Shown: in pieces, positions 33,425 through 41,807 of the stretch
Layout: each line of letters begins with the position of its first letter
How positions within the stretch are numbered: position 1 is the first letter of the stretch
From: Paraburkholderia humisilvae
Lineage (GTDB): Bacteria > Pseudomonadota > Gammaproteobacteria > Burkholderiales > Burkholderiaceae
Direction of reading: 5' to 3'
DNA length: 64,000 nt
Assembly: GCF_902859855.1 (NCBI RefSeq)
Contig: NZ_CADIKH010000002.1
Location: 278,880 to 342,879, forward strand
Notes under the pieces: model-generated
Seen by the model: the letters and a program-made list of their open reading frames with translations, nothing else
What the model was told of the DNA's origin: nothing
Databases searched by the model: none
Translations under genes and position numbers: made by a program

Positions 33425-34165
33425 TCAGGCGGTGGTGATCGCTCCGGTGATGAGTCCGGTGACTTCTTCCGGAGAGGACGCGGCCGTGCTTTTGTCCGCG
33501 ACTTTACGTCCGCGCCGCATGACGACCACGCGCTGGGCGACGTCGAAAACATCGGGCATGCGGTGGCTGATCAGGATGACCGCAATGCCATGCTCGGACA
33601 GGCGTCGGATCAGGCCGAGCACCTCCGCCACCTGGCGCACGCTGATCGCGGCCGTGGGCTCATCCATGATGACGAGCCGCGCGTCGGACAGGCGCGTACG
33701 CGCAATCGCCACCGCCTGCCGCTGACCGCCGGACATTTGCCGCACCAGATCGCGCGGCCGCGTCTCCGATTTAAGTTCTTTGAAGAGTTCACCGGCGCGC
33801 CGGTACATCGTCGCGTGGTCGAGAATGCGAATCGGGCCGAAACCGATGCGCGGCTCGCGGCCGAGGAAGACATTGGCGGCTGCCGTCAGGTTGTCGCAAA
33901 GCGCGAGGTCCTGATAGACGACCTCGATCCCCTGGGCGCGCGCGTCAACAGGTTTGCTGAAATGCACAGGCTTGCCGTCGATGCGGATTTCGCCGTGCGA
34001 CGGCGGAAAATTCCCGGCGATGACCTTCACCAGCGTCGATTTGCCGGCCCCGTTGTCGCCCATCAGACCGACCACCTGGCCCGGCTCCAGACTGAACGTC
34101 ACGTCGTTCAGCGCATGAATGGCGCCGAAGTGCTTGGAAATGCCTCTGAGTTCAAGAAGACTCAT
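33425..34165 (-). CDS. Sugar ABC transporter ATPase (single nucleotide-binding domain)
   Basis: ATP-binding subunit of the importer. The 246-residue product has one ATPase domain: Walker A GDNGAGKST (36-44), signature MSGGQRQAVAIAR, Walker B LVIMDEPTAA and the H-loop ISHRM. RbsA-type subunits normally have two fused domains and about 500 residues, so this is the FrcA-like single-domain form, expected to act as a homodimer. It is the first gene of the minus-strand operon. Confidence 0.9.
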   Translation of the reverse strand: MSLLELRGISKHFGAIHALNDVTFSLEPGQVVGLMGDNGAGKSTLVKVIAGNFPPSHGEIRIDGKPVHFSKPVDARAQGIEVVYQDLALCDNLTAAANVFLGREPRIGFGPIRILDHATMYRRAGELFKELKSETRPRDLVRQMSGGQRQAVAIARTRLSDARLVIMDEPTAAISVRQVAEVLGLIRRLSEHGIAVILISHRMPDVFDVAQRVVVMRRGRKVADKSTAASSPEEVTGLITGAITTA

Positions 34166-34225
34166 GGCCTGTCGCGCTCGCTCCAGTAGTCAAGCCCACG
34201 GGTTCGGTTCGGTCGGGCAACGACT

Positions 34226-34245
34226 GACATGCTAGTGAGCATGTC
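34226..34245. promoter_or_regulatory. Inverted repeat upstream of the sugar ABC operon
   Basis: GACATGCTAGTGAGCATGTC is a perfect 8-bp inverted repeat with a 4-base centre, 61 bases upstream of the ATPase start codon and beside an AT-rich TTTATAAAA stretch. Candidate operator; no regulator gene is adjacent. Confidence 0.45.
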
Positions 34246-34337
34246 TTTATAAAACAATTGCGGGTTTCTCCCGACGATCGGTCGAGAAGCGAAACAGGAG
34301 ACAGCCGATCAGGGGGCAGCGCTGCACCGCCGGCGCG

Positions 34338-34514
34338 CTAGAACCGCATGCCCGTCGAACATCCGCCGGCAAATCCGCTGCCGCTGCCACCCGTGAATCC
34401 GCAAAGCGTGCCGCATCCGGACAGTGCCACCGTCAACGTAATGGCGCCGAACGCGGCACGAGCCAGTGACTTCGCGCGAGCTGCGTATCTTGCGCATCCG
34501 ACATCTGTCGACAT
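34338..34514 (-). CDS. Small glycine-rich lipoprotein
   Basis: A 58-residue product with an N-terminal basic stretch, a hydrophobic segment (AAFGAITLTVALSGC) ending in a lipobox LSGC, and a short mature part: CGTLCGFTGGSGSGFAGGCSTGMRF split as Cys-Gly-rich repeats. Four cysteines lie in the last 27 residues. The ATG at 34514 has GAGGAG upstream at about 9 bases. It is expected to be lipid-modified and membrane anchored. Similar tiny Cys/Gly lipoproteins occur in this order without known function. It lies upstream of and on the same strand as the sugar ABC genes. Confidence 0.6.
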   Translation of the reverse strand: MSTDVGCARYAARAKSLARAAFGAITLTVALSGCGTLCGFTGGSGSGFAGGCSTGMRF

Positions 34515-34765
34515 CGATTCCGGCTCCTCACTTCCGGCATGGGTCCTTTGCGCAGAGTCGGGAGGATTGACCGAAATATGCAATCGCAAGCACATCAATA
34601 TGTTTTGATTTTGCATATTTAAACACCCAAACGCTCAACCATATCTTTGCCGGAAGCGCTAGCAATCAGATAATTCCGAATCCAGGTTGTCTCGTCTATG
34701 TTACGAGTGAAACATATACGCCGGGTGCTGTTAGAATGCCCGAGCCGCAACGTAGTGGATTGCAA

Positions 34766-35164
34766 ATGAAATTGCTTGATGCGCTAGTCGAACAACGCAT
34801 TGCCGCCGCAGCCGCGCGTGGTGAATTCGACGAATTGCCGGGCGCGGGTGCGCCGCTCAATTTCGAAGACGACCCCTTGGTCCCCGAGGAAGTGCGCGTC
34901 GCGAACCGGATTCTGAAGAATGCGGGCTTCGTGCCGCCGGCCATCGAACAACTGCGGGCGCTGCATAGCCTGCAGGACGAACTGGCCGCAGTGAGCGACC
35001 GGGCGACGCGCTGCCGGCTGCAGGTGAAGATGCTTGCGCTCGATATGGCGCTCGAATCGCTGCGCGGCGGCCCGATGCTGGTGCCGCGCGACTACTGCCG
35101 CCGAATTGCTGAGCGCCTGTCGGAGCGTGTAGCCGGCGCCGATGCCGACGACACGACCTCATAG
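34766..35164 (+). CDS. DUF1992 (DnaJ-related) protein
   Basis: Small soluble protein of the DUF1992 family, related to the conserved domain of eukaryotic DNAJC28; function unknown. The core is LLDALVEQRIAAAAARGEFDELPGAGAPL followed by DPLVPEEVRVANRILKNAGFVPP. The start could be ATG 34766 (family-like, 132 residues) or ATG 34736 (142 residues). The stop overlaps the GTG start of tadA by one base. Confidence 0.82.
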   Translation: MKLLDALVEQRIAAAAARGEFDELPGAGAPLNFEDDPLVPEEVRVANRILKNAGFVPPAIEQLRALHSLQDELAAVSDRATRCRLQVKMLALDMALESLRGGPMLVPRDYCRRIAERLSERVAGADADDTTS

Positions 35165-35910
35165 TGGCCGCTGCCGCGGACAAATCCGTCGCGATGCCGG
35201 CGCATGCCGGTTCCGAAATCAGCGCGGTCGAAAAATCTGATATATCTGAAGACGAAACGGCGATAGCGCCGCACGCGCGTTGCGCGTCCTCAGAGACTCC
35301 CTTGCTCCCTGAACCTGAAACCGCCTCCGAGCGTGACCGCTATTTCATGCGGCTCGCGCAAGCCGCCGCCGAAGAGGCGCGTGCGGCCGGTGAAGTGCCG
35401 GTTGGCGCGGTGCTCGTGCGTGGCGACGAAGTAATCGCGAAGGGATTCAACCATCCGATCGGCGCCCATGATCCGTCCGCGCATGCCGAGATGGCGGCGC
35501 TTCGAGCGGCCGCCGACAGGCTGCAGAACTACCGCTTGCCGGGCTGCGAGCTGTTTGTGACGCTCGAGCCTTGTCTGATGTGTGCCGGCGCGATCATGCA
35601 CGCGCGCATCGCGCGCGTCGTGTTTGGCGCGCGCGATCCGAAGACCGGCGCATGCGGTAGCGTCGTCGATGCATTTGCGAATACGCAGCTGAATCATCAC
35701 ACGGTAGTGATCGGTGGCGTACTCGAAGCCGAATGCGGGCTCGCGTTGAGTTCGTTTTTCGCAGACCGGCGGCGCGCCGCACGTGATGCGCGCGCCAGAC
35801 TTGCCGCGTCGACCGGCGTCGGCGATGATGCCGGCGGCGCGACAAACGCATCCGGCACCGCCGTCGAAGCCCGGGACAGCGGCGACCCCGGCACGCGCTG
35901 GCCGCTTTGA
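35164..35910 (+). CDS. tadA: tRNA-specific adenosine deaminase
   Basis: Zinc enzyme that deaminates adenosine 34 to inosine in tRNA-Arg(ACG). The 248-residue product has the cytidine deaminase-like core with HAE at 107-109 (Glu109 catalytic) and PCLMC at 136-140 as zinc ligands. It has an N-terminal extension of about 55 residues and a C-terminal extension of about 40, both low complexity; the extension makes the GTG start at 35164 uncertain, and a later start is possible. GTG overlaps the DUF1992 stop (TAGTG), suggesting coupling. Confidence 0.92.
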   Translation: MAAAADKSVAMPAHAGSEISAVEKSDISEDETAIAPHARCASSETPLLPEPETASERDRYFMRLAQAAAEEARAAGEVPVGAVLVRGDEVIAKGFNHPIGAHDPSAHAEMAALRAAADRLQNYRLPGCELFVTLEPCLMCAGAIMHARIARVVFGARDPKTGACGSVVDAFANTQLNHHTVVIGGVLEAECGLALSSFFADRRRAARDARARLAASTGVGDDAGGATNASGTAVEARDSGDPGTRWPL

Positions 35911-35980
35911 ACGGCAAACCGGAGTTGACGCAAAAGCGTAGTCGTCGCGCCGCTCACTAACAACAACTCACCAGCCGCTT

Positions 35981-36907
35981 ATGATCGCGCACCGCAAAAT
36001 CGAACTGATTGCGCCCTCGGGTTACCCGCACGATCCCACGGCGCTGCATCTCGCGCTGCAGCGCCTGCGTGCGCAAGGCCATCATCTCGAGAACATTCCG
36101 GCAACGCAGCGGCGCTTTCAACGCTTCGCGGGCACGGACAGCGAGCGCGCCGCGGAACTGAACCGGCTCGCCGATCCGTCGCGCGACCTGCCGGACATCG
36201 TGCTGGCGGTGCGCGGCGGCTATGGCGCGGTGCGTATTCTGCATGGCCTCGACTACGACGGTTTGCAGCGTCGCTTGCAGGATCAGCCGATCGCCTTCGT
36301 CGGACACAGCGATTTCACCGCGATCCAGCTTGCGTTGCTCGCGCGCTGTGGCGTCGCGTCGTTCGGCGGACCGATGCTGGTCGGCGATTTCGGCGCGCCG
36401 GCGGTCAGCGAATTCACGATGCAGCACTTCTGGCATGCGCTGACCCAGCCGACCTTCACCGTCACGAGCACCGTGCCGCAGGTGCAGTCGGCGGACGTCA
36501 CCGGCACGTTGTGGGGCGGTAACCTGGCCGTGCTGACGTCGCTGGTCGGCACGCCGTATCTGCCGCCGGTCGAAGGCGGCATCCTGTTTATCGAAGACGT
36601 CAACGAGCAGCCGTTTCGGCTCGAACGCGCGATTTATCAACTGCAGCTGGCCGGCATCCTCGACCGGCAGCAGGCGCTGATCCTCGGCGATTTCTCCGGC
36701 GGCAAGCCGTTCGAGTACGACAACGGCTACGACCTGAGCGCGATGATCGAGCAGGTGCGTTCGGTCGTCGGCATGCCGGTGATCACGGGGCTGCCATTCG
36801 GCCATGTCCCGGACATGGTGACCTTGCCGGTGGGTGCCGATGCGCATCTGGTGGCGGATGCGCATGGTTTCCGGCTCACGCTGTCCGGACATCCCGTGCT
36901 CGAATGA
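35981..36907 (+). CDS. ldcA: LD-carboxypeptidase (peptidase S66)
   Basis: Cytosolic serine peptidase that removes the terminal D-alanine from murein tetrapeptides during peptidoglycan recycling. The 308-residue product has the S66 triad Ser110 (in GHSDF), Glu205 (FIEDVNEQ) and His275 (PFGHVPD), plus AVRGGYGAVRIL before it. The relative MccF has the same fold and cleaves microcin C, but context gives no hint of that. It is the last gene before the GntR-controlled purine cluster. Confidence 0.92.
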   Translation: MIAHRKIELIAPSGYPHDPTALHLALQRLRAQGHHLENIPATQRRFQRFAGTDSERAAELNRLADPSRDLPDIVLAVRGGYGAVRILHGLDYDGLQRRLQDQPIAFVGHSDFTAIQLALLARCGVASFGGPMLVGDFGAPAVSEFTMQHFWHALTQPTFTVTSTVPQVQSADVTGTLWGGNLAVLTSLVGTPYLPPVEGGILFIEDVNEQPFRLERAIYQLQLAGILDRQQALILGDFSGGKPFEYDNGYDLSAMIEQVRSVVGMPVITGLPFGHVPDMVTLPVGADAHLVADAHGFRLTLSGHPVLE

Positions 36908-36988
36908 GCTGAAGAATAAAAGAGCGGAGCTGATTGGTCTCGCTCGTGTGCACACACGCGAAATCACGGACGCGTGTCGACGACGCTC

Positions 36989-37010
36989 GACATTTTGTCG
37001 ACAAAATGTC
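36989..37010. promoter_or_regulatory. Perfect 22-bp palindrome upstream of gntR
   Basis: Centre TTTTGTCGACAAAA, with arms GACATTTTGTC and its complement. The core TTGTCGACAA recurs in degenerate form at 37125-37134 and 37149-37158, nearer the gntR start. FadR-type GntR proteins often bind TNGTNNNACNA-like palindromes. Confidence 0.55.
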
Positions 37011-37122
37011 CCCGCCGCGTAAACCTCCCTTCCATTGAAGTAAGCCCATCCGTCATGCGCTTCAGGTAGTCAGCCGCGCCAGACAAGGCGGCTGCGCCCT
37101 GTGCTGACTAGGATTCCATGAG

Positions 37123-37159
37123 AATTGTCGAAAATTCAGTATAAAAATTGTTGACAATT
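37123..37159 (+). promoter_or_regulatory. Two candidate GntR operators and promoter
   Basis: AATTGTCGAAAATT (37123-37136) and AATTGTTGACAATT (37146-37159) are 23 bases apart. The second contains TTGACA (37152-37157), a consensus -35, with AAGATG 17 bases downstream as -10. Binding here would give autorepression. Confidence 0.5.
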
Positions 37160-37205
37160 CTTATCGTCGTCCTAAGATGCATCTCAATAAACGGCCAGCC
37201 CGATC

Positions 37206-37925
37206 ATGTCCGACACGTCTACCGCCCCGTCGAATGGTTCGAAATCCGAAGCGATCGCTGAGCGCATTCGCGCGGCGATTCTCGAGCATCGCCTCGCGCC
37301 CGGTTCGAAGCTGACTGAAGCGCAGTTATGCGATGTGTTCGGCGTCAAGCGTGGACCGATCCGTCAGGCGCTTACGCTGCTCGCGAACGACCGGCTTGTC
37401 GACCTCGAACCGAATCGTGGCGCGTTCGTCGCGAGTCCGACGCTGCAGGAAGTGCATGAGGTGTTCGAGATGCGCCGCATCATCGAGCTGGCGGTCGTCG
37501 AAAAGATCTGCGCGGGTGGGCATGGTGTGAAGCGCCTGAAGTCGATTGGCGGAATGATCGGCCGCGAGCGCAAAGCGTTCGAGACACGCGACTTTCCCGC
37601 ATGGATCAGGTTGTCCGGCGAATTCCACACCGAGCTCGCGTCGCTGACCGGCAATACGGTGCTGTGCGATTGCCTGAGCGGACTGGTTGCGCGCTCAACG
37701 TTGATCTCGGCGCTGTATGAATCGCTCGGACGTAGCCCGTGCTCGTTCGAAGACCACGAAGCGATTCTCGGCGCACTCGACGCCGGCGATGCAAAAAGCG
37801 CTGCGTCATTGATGTCGCGCCATTTGCAGAGCGTTGAACTGAAGATGCTCGACCGGCCGGCGACCGGCCCGGCCGATCTGCACGAAGTATTCGGCACGCG
37901 CGCGGGACCGCGCGCATCAGGATGA
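37206..37925 (+). CDS. GntR family transcriptional regulator (FCD domain)
   Basis: The 239-residue product has an N-terminal winged helix (about 15-78; IAERIRAAILEHRLAPGSKLTEAQLCDVFGVKRGPIRQAL in order) and a C-terminal all-helical FCD ligand-binding domain with metal-binding style histidines (GEFHTELASL, EDHEAIL, SRHLQSVE). It lies 351 bases upstream of the NCS1 permease and heads the purine/allantoin cluster, so it probably responds to a pathway intermediate. Strong palindromes upstream suggest it also controls itself. Confidence 0.92.
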   Translation: MSDTSTAPSNGSKSEAIAERIRAAILEHRLAPGSKLTEAQLCDVFGVKRGPIRQALTLLANDRLVDLEPNRGAFVASPTLQEVHEVFEMRRIIELAVVEKICAGGHGVKRLKSIGGMIGRERKAFETRDFPAWIRLSGEFHTELASLTGNTVLCDCLSGLVARSTLISALYESLGRSPCSFEDHEAILGALDAGDAKSAASLMSRHLQSVELKMLDRPATGPADLHEVFGTRAGPRASG

Positions 37926-37937
37926 GGCAGGCGTTTG

Positions 37938-37955
37938 CCGCACGCTCGCGTGCGG
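37938..37955 (+). terminator. Hairpin after gntR
   Basis: CCGCACGC-TC-GCGTGCGG, a perfect 8-bp stem just after the gntR stop, without a U-tract. Weak terminator candidate separating gntR from the permease gene. Confidence 0.35.
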
Positions 37956-38183
37956 TGCGCGCTGCACTGAATTCGAACTGAAAGATCGCGATATACGCGC
38001 CACCGCCAGGCGGCACGCATCACGCGGCGACGTTCCGGCAGAGGTCCGCGGCTTCTGCCGAAGCCATTAGAACAAGTACGAAAGTACGGAGACAACCGCG
38101 GCAAAGCGCATGCGAAACACATCGGCCGCCACTTGACGACGAGCGGCCGCATGACTGGCATGCACGATGCAATGGCGAATCGG

Positions 38184-38243
38184 TTTTGACGCGGGTTTTG
38201 ACCCGGGTATCGACCCAGGCATCGACCCAGGCATCGACCTGCA
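38184..38243 (+). repeat. Five imperfect 12-bp tandem repeats before the NCS1 permease
   Basis: Units read TTTTGACGCGGG, TTTTGACCCGGG, TATCGACCCAGG, CATCGACCCAGG and CATCGACCTGCA, drifting stepwise. They end 33 bases before the permease ATG, inside the probable leader. Function unknown; a length-variable repeat could tune expression. The rest of 37956-38276 has no visible gene. Confidence 0.65.
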
Positions 38244-38276
38244 TTCGACCGATGATCCCAATCCTTGGAGGAGTTC

Positions 38277-39773
38277 ATGGCTCAGTTCAGCGCGGCACCG
38301 GGCAACCCGGCTATTCCCGCATACGAAGACAGCAGCGTCAGCGGCGTGGCGGCAATCGAACCACCGCTGCCTGCCGGTTATAGCGAACGTCTGTACAACG
38401 AAGATCTTGCACCATTGCACAAACAGACGTGGGGTGCGTACAACATCTTCGCGTTCTGGATGTCCGACGTGCACAGCGTGGGTGGCTATGTATTCGCGGG
38501 AAGCCTGTTCGCGCTTGGCCTGACGAGCTGGCAGGTGCTGATCGCGCTGCTGGTCGGCATCACGTTCGTCAATGTGCTGTGCAACCTGATCGCTAAACCC
38601 AGCCAGCAAAACGGCGTGCCTTATCCGGTTGCGTGCCGTGCGACGTTCGGTGTGCTCGGCGCGAATGTGCCGGCCGTGATTCGCGGCCTGATCGCCGTCG
38701 CGTGGTATGGCATCCAGACCTACCTCGCATCGAGCGCGCTGGTGATCGTCGTGTTGAAGTTCTTCCCGCAACTGCTTCCGTATGCGGATGTGCATCGTCA
38801 CGGCTTCATGGGCCTGTCGACGGTCGGCTGGTCTGGCTTCATGCTGCTGTGGGTGCTGCAGGCGTTCGTATTCTGGAACGGGATGGAGACCATCAAGAAG
38901 TTTATCGATTTCGCGGGCCCGGCAGTCTATGTCGTGATGTTCATCCTCGCCGGTTACATGGTGTGGCGCGCGGGCTGGCGCAACATCGGCATCAACCTGG
39001 GCGGCGTCAAGTATCACGGGATGGAGGTCGTGCCGGTGATGATCACGGCGATCTCGCTTGTCGTGTCGTATTTCTCGGGCCCGATGCTGAATTTCGGCGA
39101 TTTCTCGCGCTACGGCAAGAGCTTTCGCAGCGTGAAGCGCGGCAACTTCTGGGGCTTGCCGGTCAACTTTCTCGCGTTCTCGCTGGTGACCGTCATCACG
39201 ACCGCCGCGACGCTGCCGGTGTTTGGTGAACTGATCACGGATCCCGTCGAAACGGTAGGCCGTATCGACTATCCGACCGCGGTGATTCTCGGCGCGCTTA
39301 CGTTCACGATCGCAACGATCGGCATTAACATCGTCGCCAACTTCGTTTCGCCTGCGTTCGACTTCTCGAATGTCGCGCCACGTCTGATCAGCTGGCGCGC
39401 GGGCGGCATGCTGGCCGCGGTCGCGTCGATCTTCATCACGCCGTGGAACCTGTTCAACAACCCGGCAGTGATCCACTACACGCTTGACGTGCTCGGCAGC
39501 TTTATCGGGCCGCTGTATGGTGTGCTGATCGTCGACTACTACCTCGTGAAGCGCCAGAAGATCGTGCTTGACGATCTGTACACGGTGTCGGAGCAGGGCA
39601 CGTACTGGTATCGGAACGGTGTCAATTACCGTGCGGTCGCGGCGTTGCTGCCGGCAGCGCTGATTGCGGTGCTGTGCGTGATGGTGCCGGCGTTCGGCGG
39701 TCTCGCGAATTTCTCATGGTTTGTCGGCGCGGCACTGGGCGCCGTGTTCTATCGGATGCTCGCGCACAAGTGA
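38277..39773 (+). CDS. NCS1 family nucleobase/allantoin:cation symporter
   Basis: Inner-membrane permease of 498 residues with about 12 helices. NCS1 hallmarks: LYNEDLAPLHKQTWGAYNIFAFWMSDVHS at the N-terminus (helix 1), GVPYPVACRATFGVLGANVPA, and the NISPAFDFSN-like segment FVSPAFDFSN. It imports allantoin, uracil, cytosine or a related compound; its place before the racemase and allantoinase favours allantoin or hydantoin. GGAGGAG lies 4 bases before the ATG at 38277. Confidence 0.9.
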   Translation: MAQFSAAPGNPAIPAYEDSSVSGVAAIEPPLPAGYSERLYNEDLAPLHKQTWGAYNIFAFWMSDVHSVGGYVFAGSLFALGLTSWQVLIALLVGITFVNVLCNLIAKPSQQNGVPYPVACRATFGVLGANVPAVIRGLIAVAWYGIQTYLASSALVIVVLKFFPQLLPYADVHRHGFMGLSTVGWSGFMLLWVLQAFVFWNGMETIKKFIDFAGPAVYVVMFILAGYMVWRAGWRNIGINLGGVKYHGMEVVPVMITAISLVVSYFSGPMLNFGDFSRYGKSFRSVKRGNFWGLPVNFLAFSLVTVITTAATLPVFGELITDPVETVGRIDYPTAVILGALTFTIATIGINIVANFVSPAFDFSNVAPRLISWRAGGMLAAVASIFITPWNLFNNPAVIHYTLDVLGSFIGPLYGVLIVDYYLVKRQKIVLDDLYTVSEQGTYWYRNGVNYRAVAALLPAALIAVLCVMVPAFGGLANFSWFVGAALGAVFYRMLAHK

Positions 39774-39823
39774 CATGATCGCCATGCAGTCAAGCGCGCA
39801 CTCGCGCGGCAACAGGAGTCGAT

Positions 39824-40708
39824 ATGCGTATCAAACTGATCAACCCGAACACGACCCAGCGGATGACCGAGACGATGGGTCGTTGTGCGCGCAACATCGC
39901 CGCGCCGGGTACGGAAATCATCGCGGTGAGCCCGACGATGGGGCCGCCTTCGATCGAAGGCTACTACGACGAAGCATGGGCGACGCCGGGCCTGCTTGCT
40001 GAAGTGGTGGCGGGCGAGCGCGAAGGCTGCGACGGCTACGTGATCGCATGCTTCGGCGACCCGGGCCTCTATGCGGCGCGTGAAGTCGCGCGCGGCCCGG
40101 TGATCGGCATCGCCGAAGCGGCGATGCACGCGGCAAGTGTGATCGCGCCGGGCTTCTCCGTGGTGACGACGCTGTCGCGCACCTGCGGCATGGCGTGGCA
40201 CCTTGCCGAACGCTACGGCATGAAGCGCTTTTGCCGCAACGTCCGCGCGACCGACGTCGCGGTGCTCGATCTCGACCAGCCGGGTTCGGCCGCGCGCCGG
40301 ATCATCGTCGACGAATGCCGGCGAGCGCTCGATGAAGACGGCTCGGATGCGATCGTGCTCGGTTGCGCGGGGATGGTCGAGCTATGCGCGGAAATCGAGG
40401 ATGCGTTGGGGGCGCCGGTTGTCGAGGGGGTGACGGCGGCGGTCAAATGGGTCGAAGCGCTGATTGCGCTGCGCCTGTCGACCGCGAAGCGCGGCGACTA
40501 CGCGCGCCCGCTGGCGAAACGCTACGACGGCGCATTTGCCCGCTTCAGTCCGACCGAAGGCGATGCGCAGAATTCGATGCGGGTAAACGCGAACCACGCG
40601 GCGAACGCGACGATGAGTACGACCGCGGATACCGCGACGAGCGTCATGGCAAGTCGCAGCGCAAACGCCGCCGCCGAAGATGGCGCATCGCATATACATC
40701 CAGTCTGA
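39824..40708 (+). CDS. Hydantoin/allantoin racemase (Asp/Glu racemase superfamily)
   Basis: Cofactor-independent racemase with the two catalytic cysteines Cys76 (VIACFGDPGL) and Cys181 (VLGCAGM), the same numbering as characterised rhizobial hydantoin racemases. In this cluster it probably interconverts allantoin enantiomers so that PuuE can use both. The catalytic core ends near residue 240. The last 50 or so residues (from about 245) are low complexity, rich in Asn, Ala, Thr and Ser, and are not usual for the family (about 240 residues). AGGAG precedes the ATG. Confidence 0.87.
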   Translation: MRIKLINPNTTQRMTETMGRCARNIAAPGTEIIAVSPTMGPPSIEGYYDEAWATPGLLAEVVAGEREGCDGYVIACFGDPGLYAAREVARGPVIGIAEAAMHAASVIAPGFSVVTTLSRTCGMAWHLAERYGMKRFCRNVRATDVAVLDLDQPGSAARRIIVDECRRALDEDGSDAIVLGCAGMVELCAEIEDALGAPVVEGVTAAVKWVEALIALRLSTAKRGDYARPLAKRYDGAFARFSPTEGDAQNSMRVNANHAANATMSTTADTATSVMASRSANAAAEDGASHIHPV

Positions 40709-40721
40709 CCCGCACTATCGG

Positions 40722-40751
40722 CCCGGGTGTATGCGCGCACCCGGGGGTTTT
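40722..40751 (+). terminator. Terminator between racemase and puuE
   Basis: CCCGGGTG / CACCCGGG stem with an 8-base loop followed by GGTTTTGG. It lies 14 bases after the racemase stop, so puuE and the following genes may need their own promoter or partial read-through. Confidence 0.55.
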
Positions 40752-40856
40752 GGCTACACTGGCTGAACCCTGCCGCACCGCGCGTGAGCCCGTATCGTCG
40801 AGCGTGCATCAATGCCACGCCGCGTGTTCAAGTCAACCGCTGTTTCCAGTCAAATC

Positions 40857-41807
40857 ATGTCACTCGATCCGAACTATCCACGCGACCTGATCGGCTATGG
40901 CCGTCATCCCGTGCAAGCGAACTGGCCCGGGCGCGCGCGTATTGCCGTGCAGTTCGTGCTCAATTACGAAGAGGGCGGCGAGAACTGTGTCCTGCACGGC
41001 GACACCGGGTCGGAGCAGTTTCTGTCGGAGATCGTCGGCGCCACGTCGTTTCCTGCGCGACACATGAGCATGGAGTCGATCTACGAGTACGGCTCGCGGG
41101 CTGGTGTGTGGCGCATTCTGCGCGAGTTCGAAAAACGCGGTCTGCCGCTCACGGTGTTCGCGGTCGGCATGGCGATCGAGCGCAATCCGGAAGTCGCGCG
41201 CGCGTTCGTCGAACTCGGACATGAAATCGCCTGCCATGGCTATCGCTGGATTCACTATCAGGACTTCACGCCGGAGCGTGAAGCCGAGCATATGCGGCTT
41301 GGCATGGAGGCGATTGAGCGGGTGACCGGCGTGCGGCCGCTTGGCTGGTATACGGGCCGCGACAGTCCGAACACGCATCGGCTGGTCGCGGAGTATGGCG
41401 GCTTTCTGTACGACTCCGACTACTACGGCGACGACCTGCCGTTCTGGATGGACGTCGACGTCACGGGCGGCGCCAAGGTGCCTCAACTGATCGTCCCATA
41501 CACGCTCGACACCAACGACATGCGCTTTGCCACGCCGCAGGGATTCAACACCGCGGACCATTTCTTCACGTATCTGCGCGACGCATTCGACGTGCTGGTC
41601 GAGGAGGGCGACGAAGCGCCGAAGATGCTGTCGATCGGCATGCATTGCAGACTGCTCGGGCGCCCGGGGCGTTTTCGCGCGCTGCAGCGCTTTCTCGATC
41701 ACATCGAACAGCACGACCGCGTGTGGGTGACGCGCCGTATCGACATCGCGCGGCACTGGCGCGAGCACCATCCTTATCAGCAACCGGAACGCGGGGAAAC
41801 CGCATGA
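40857..41807 (+). CDS. puuE: Allantoinase PuuE (polysaccharide deacetylase-like)
   Basis: Metal-independent allantoinase of the NodB-like fold that opens the hydantoin ring of allantoin to give allantoate. The 316-residue product opens YPRDLIGYGRHPVQANWPG and has YEEGGENCVLHGD, EIACHGYRWIHYQ, and the strand DSDYYGDDLPFW, all typical of PuuE and unlike the amidohydrolase-type AllB. The ATG at 40857 gives the family N-terminus; the frame is open to 40812. The stop overlaps uraD by ATGA. Confidence 0.92.
   Translation: MSLDPNYPRDLIGYGRHPVQANWPGRARIAVQFVLNYEEGGENCVLHGDTGSEQFLSEIVGATSFPARHMSMESIYEYGSRAGVWRILREFEKRGLPLTVFAVGMAIERNPEVARAFVELGHEIACHGYRWIHYQDFTPEREAEHMRLGMEAIERVTGVRPLGWYTGRDSPNTHRLVAEYGGFLYDSDYYGDDLPFWMDVDVTGGAKVPQLIVPYTLDTNDMRFATPQGFNTADHFFTYLRDAFDVLVEEGDEAPKMLSIGMHCRLLGRPGRFRALQRFLDHIEQHDRVWVTRRIDIARHWREHHPYQQPERGETA

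Noticed and set aside
38184..38243. CRISPR array
   Set aside because: The 12-bp units are contiguous with no spacers, so it is a plain tandem repeat.
38067..39476. A 469-codon minus-strand frame over the NCS1 permease
   Set aside because: Antisense shadow with low-complexity charged sequence; the plus-strand permease is unambiguous.
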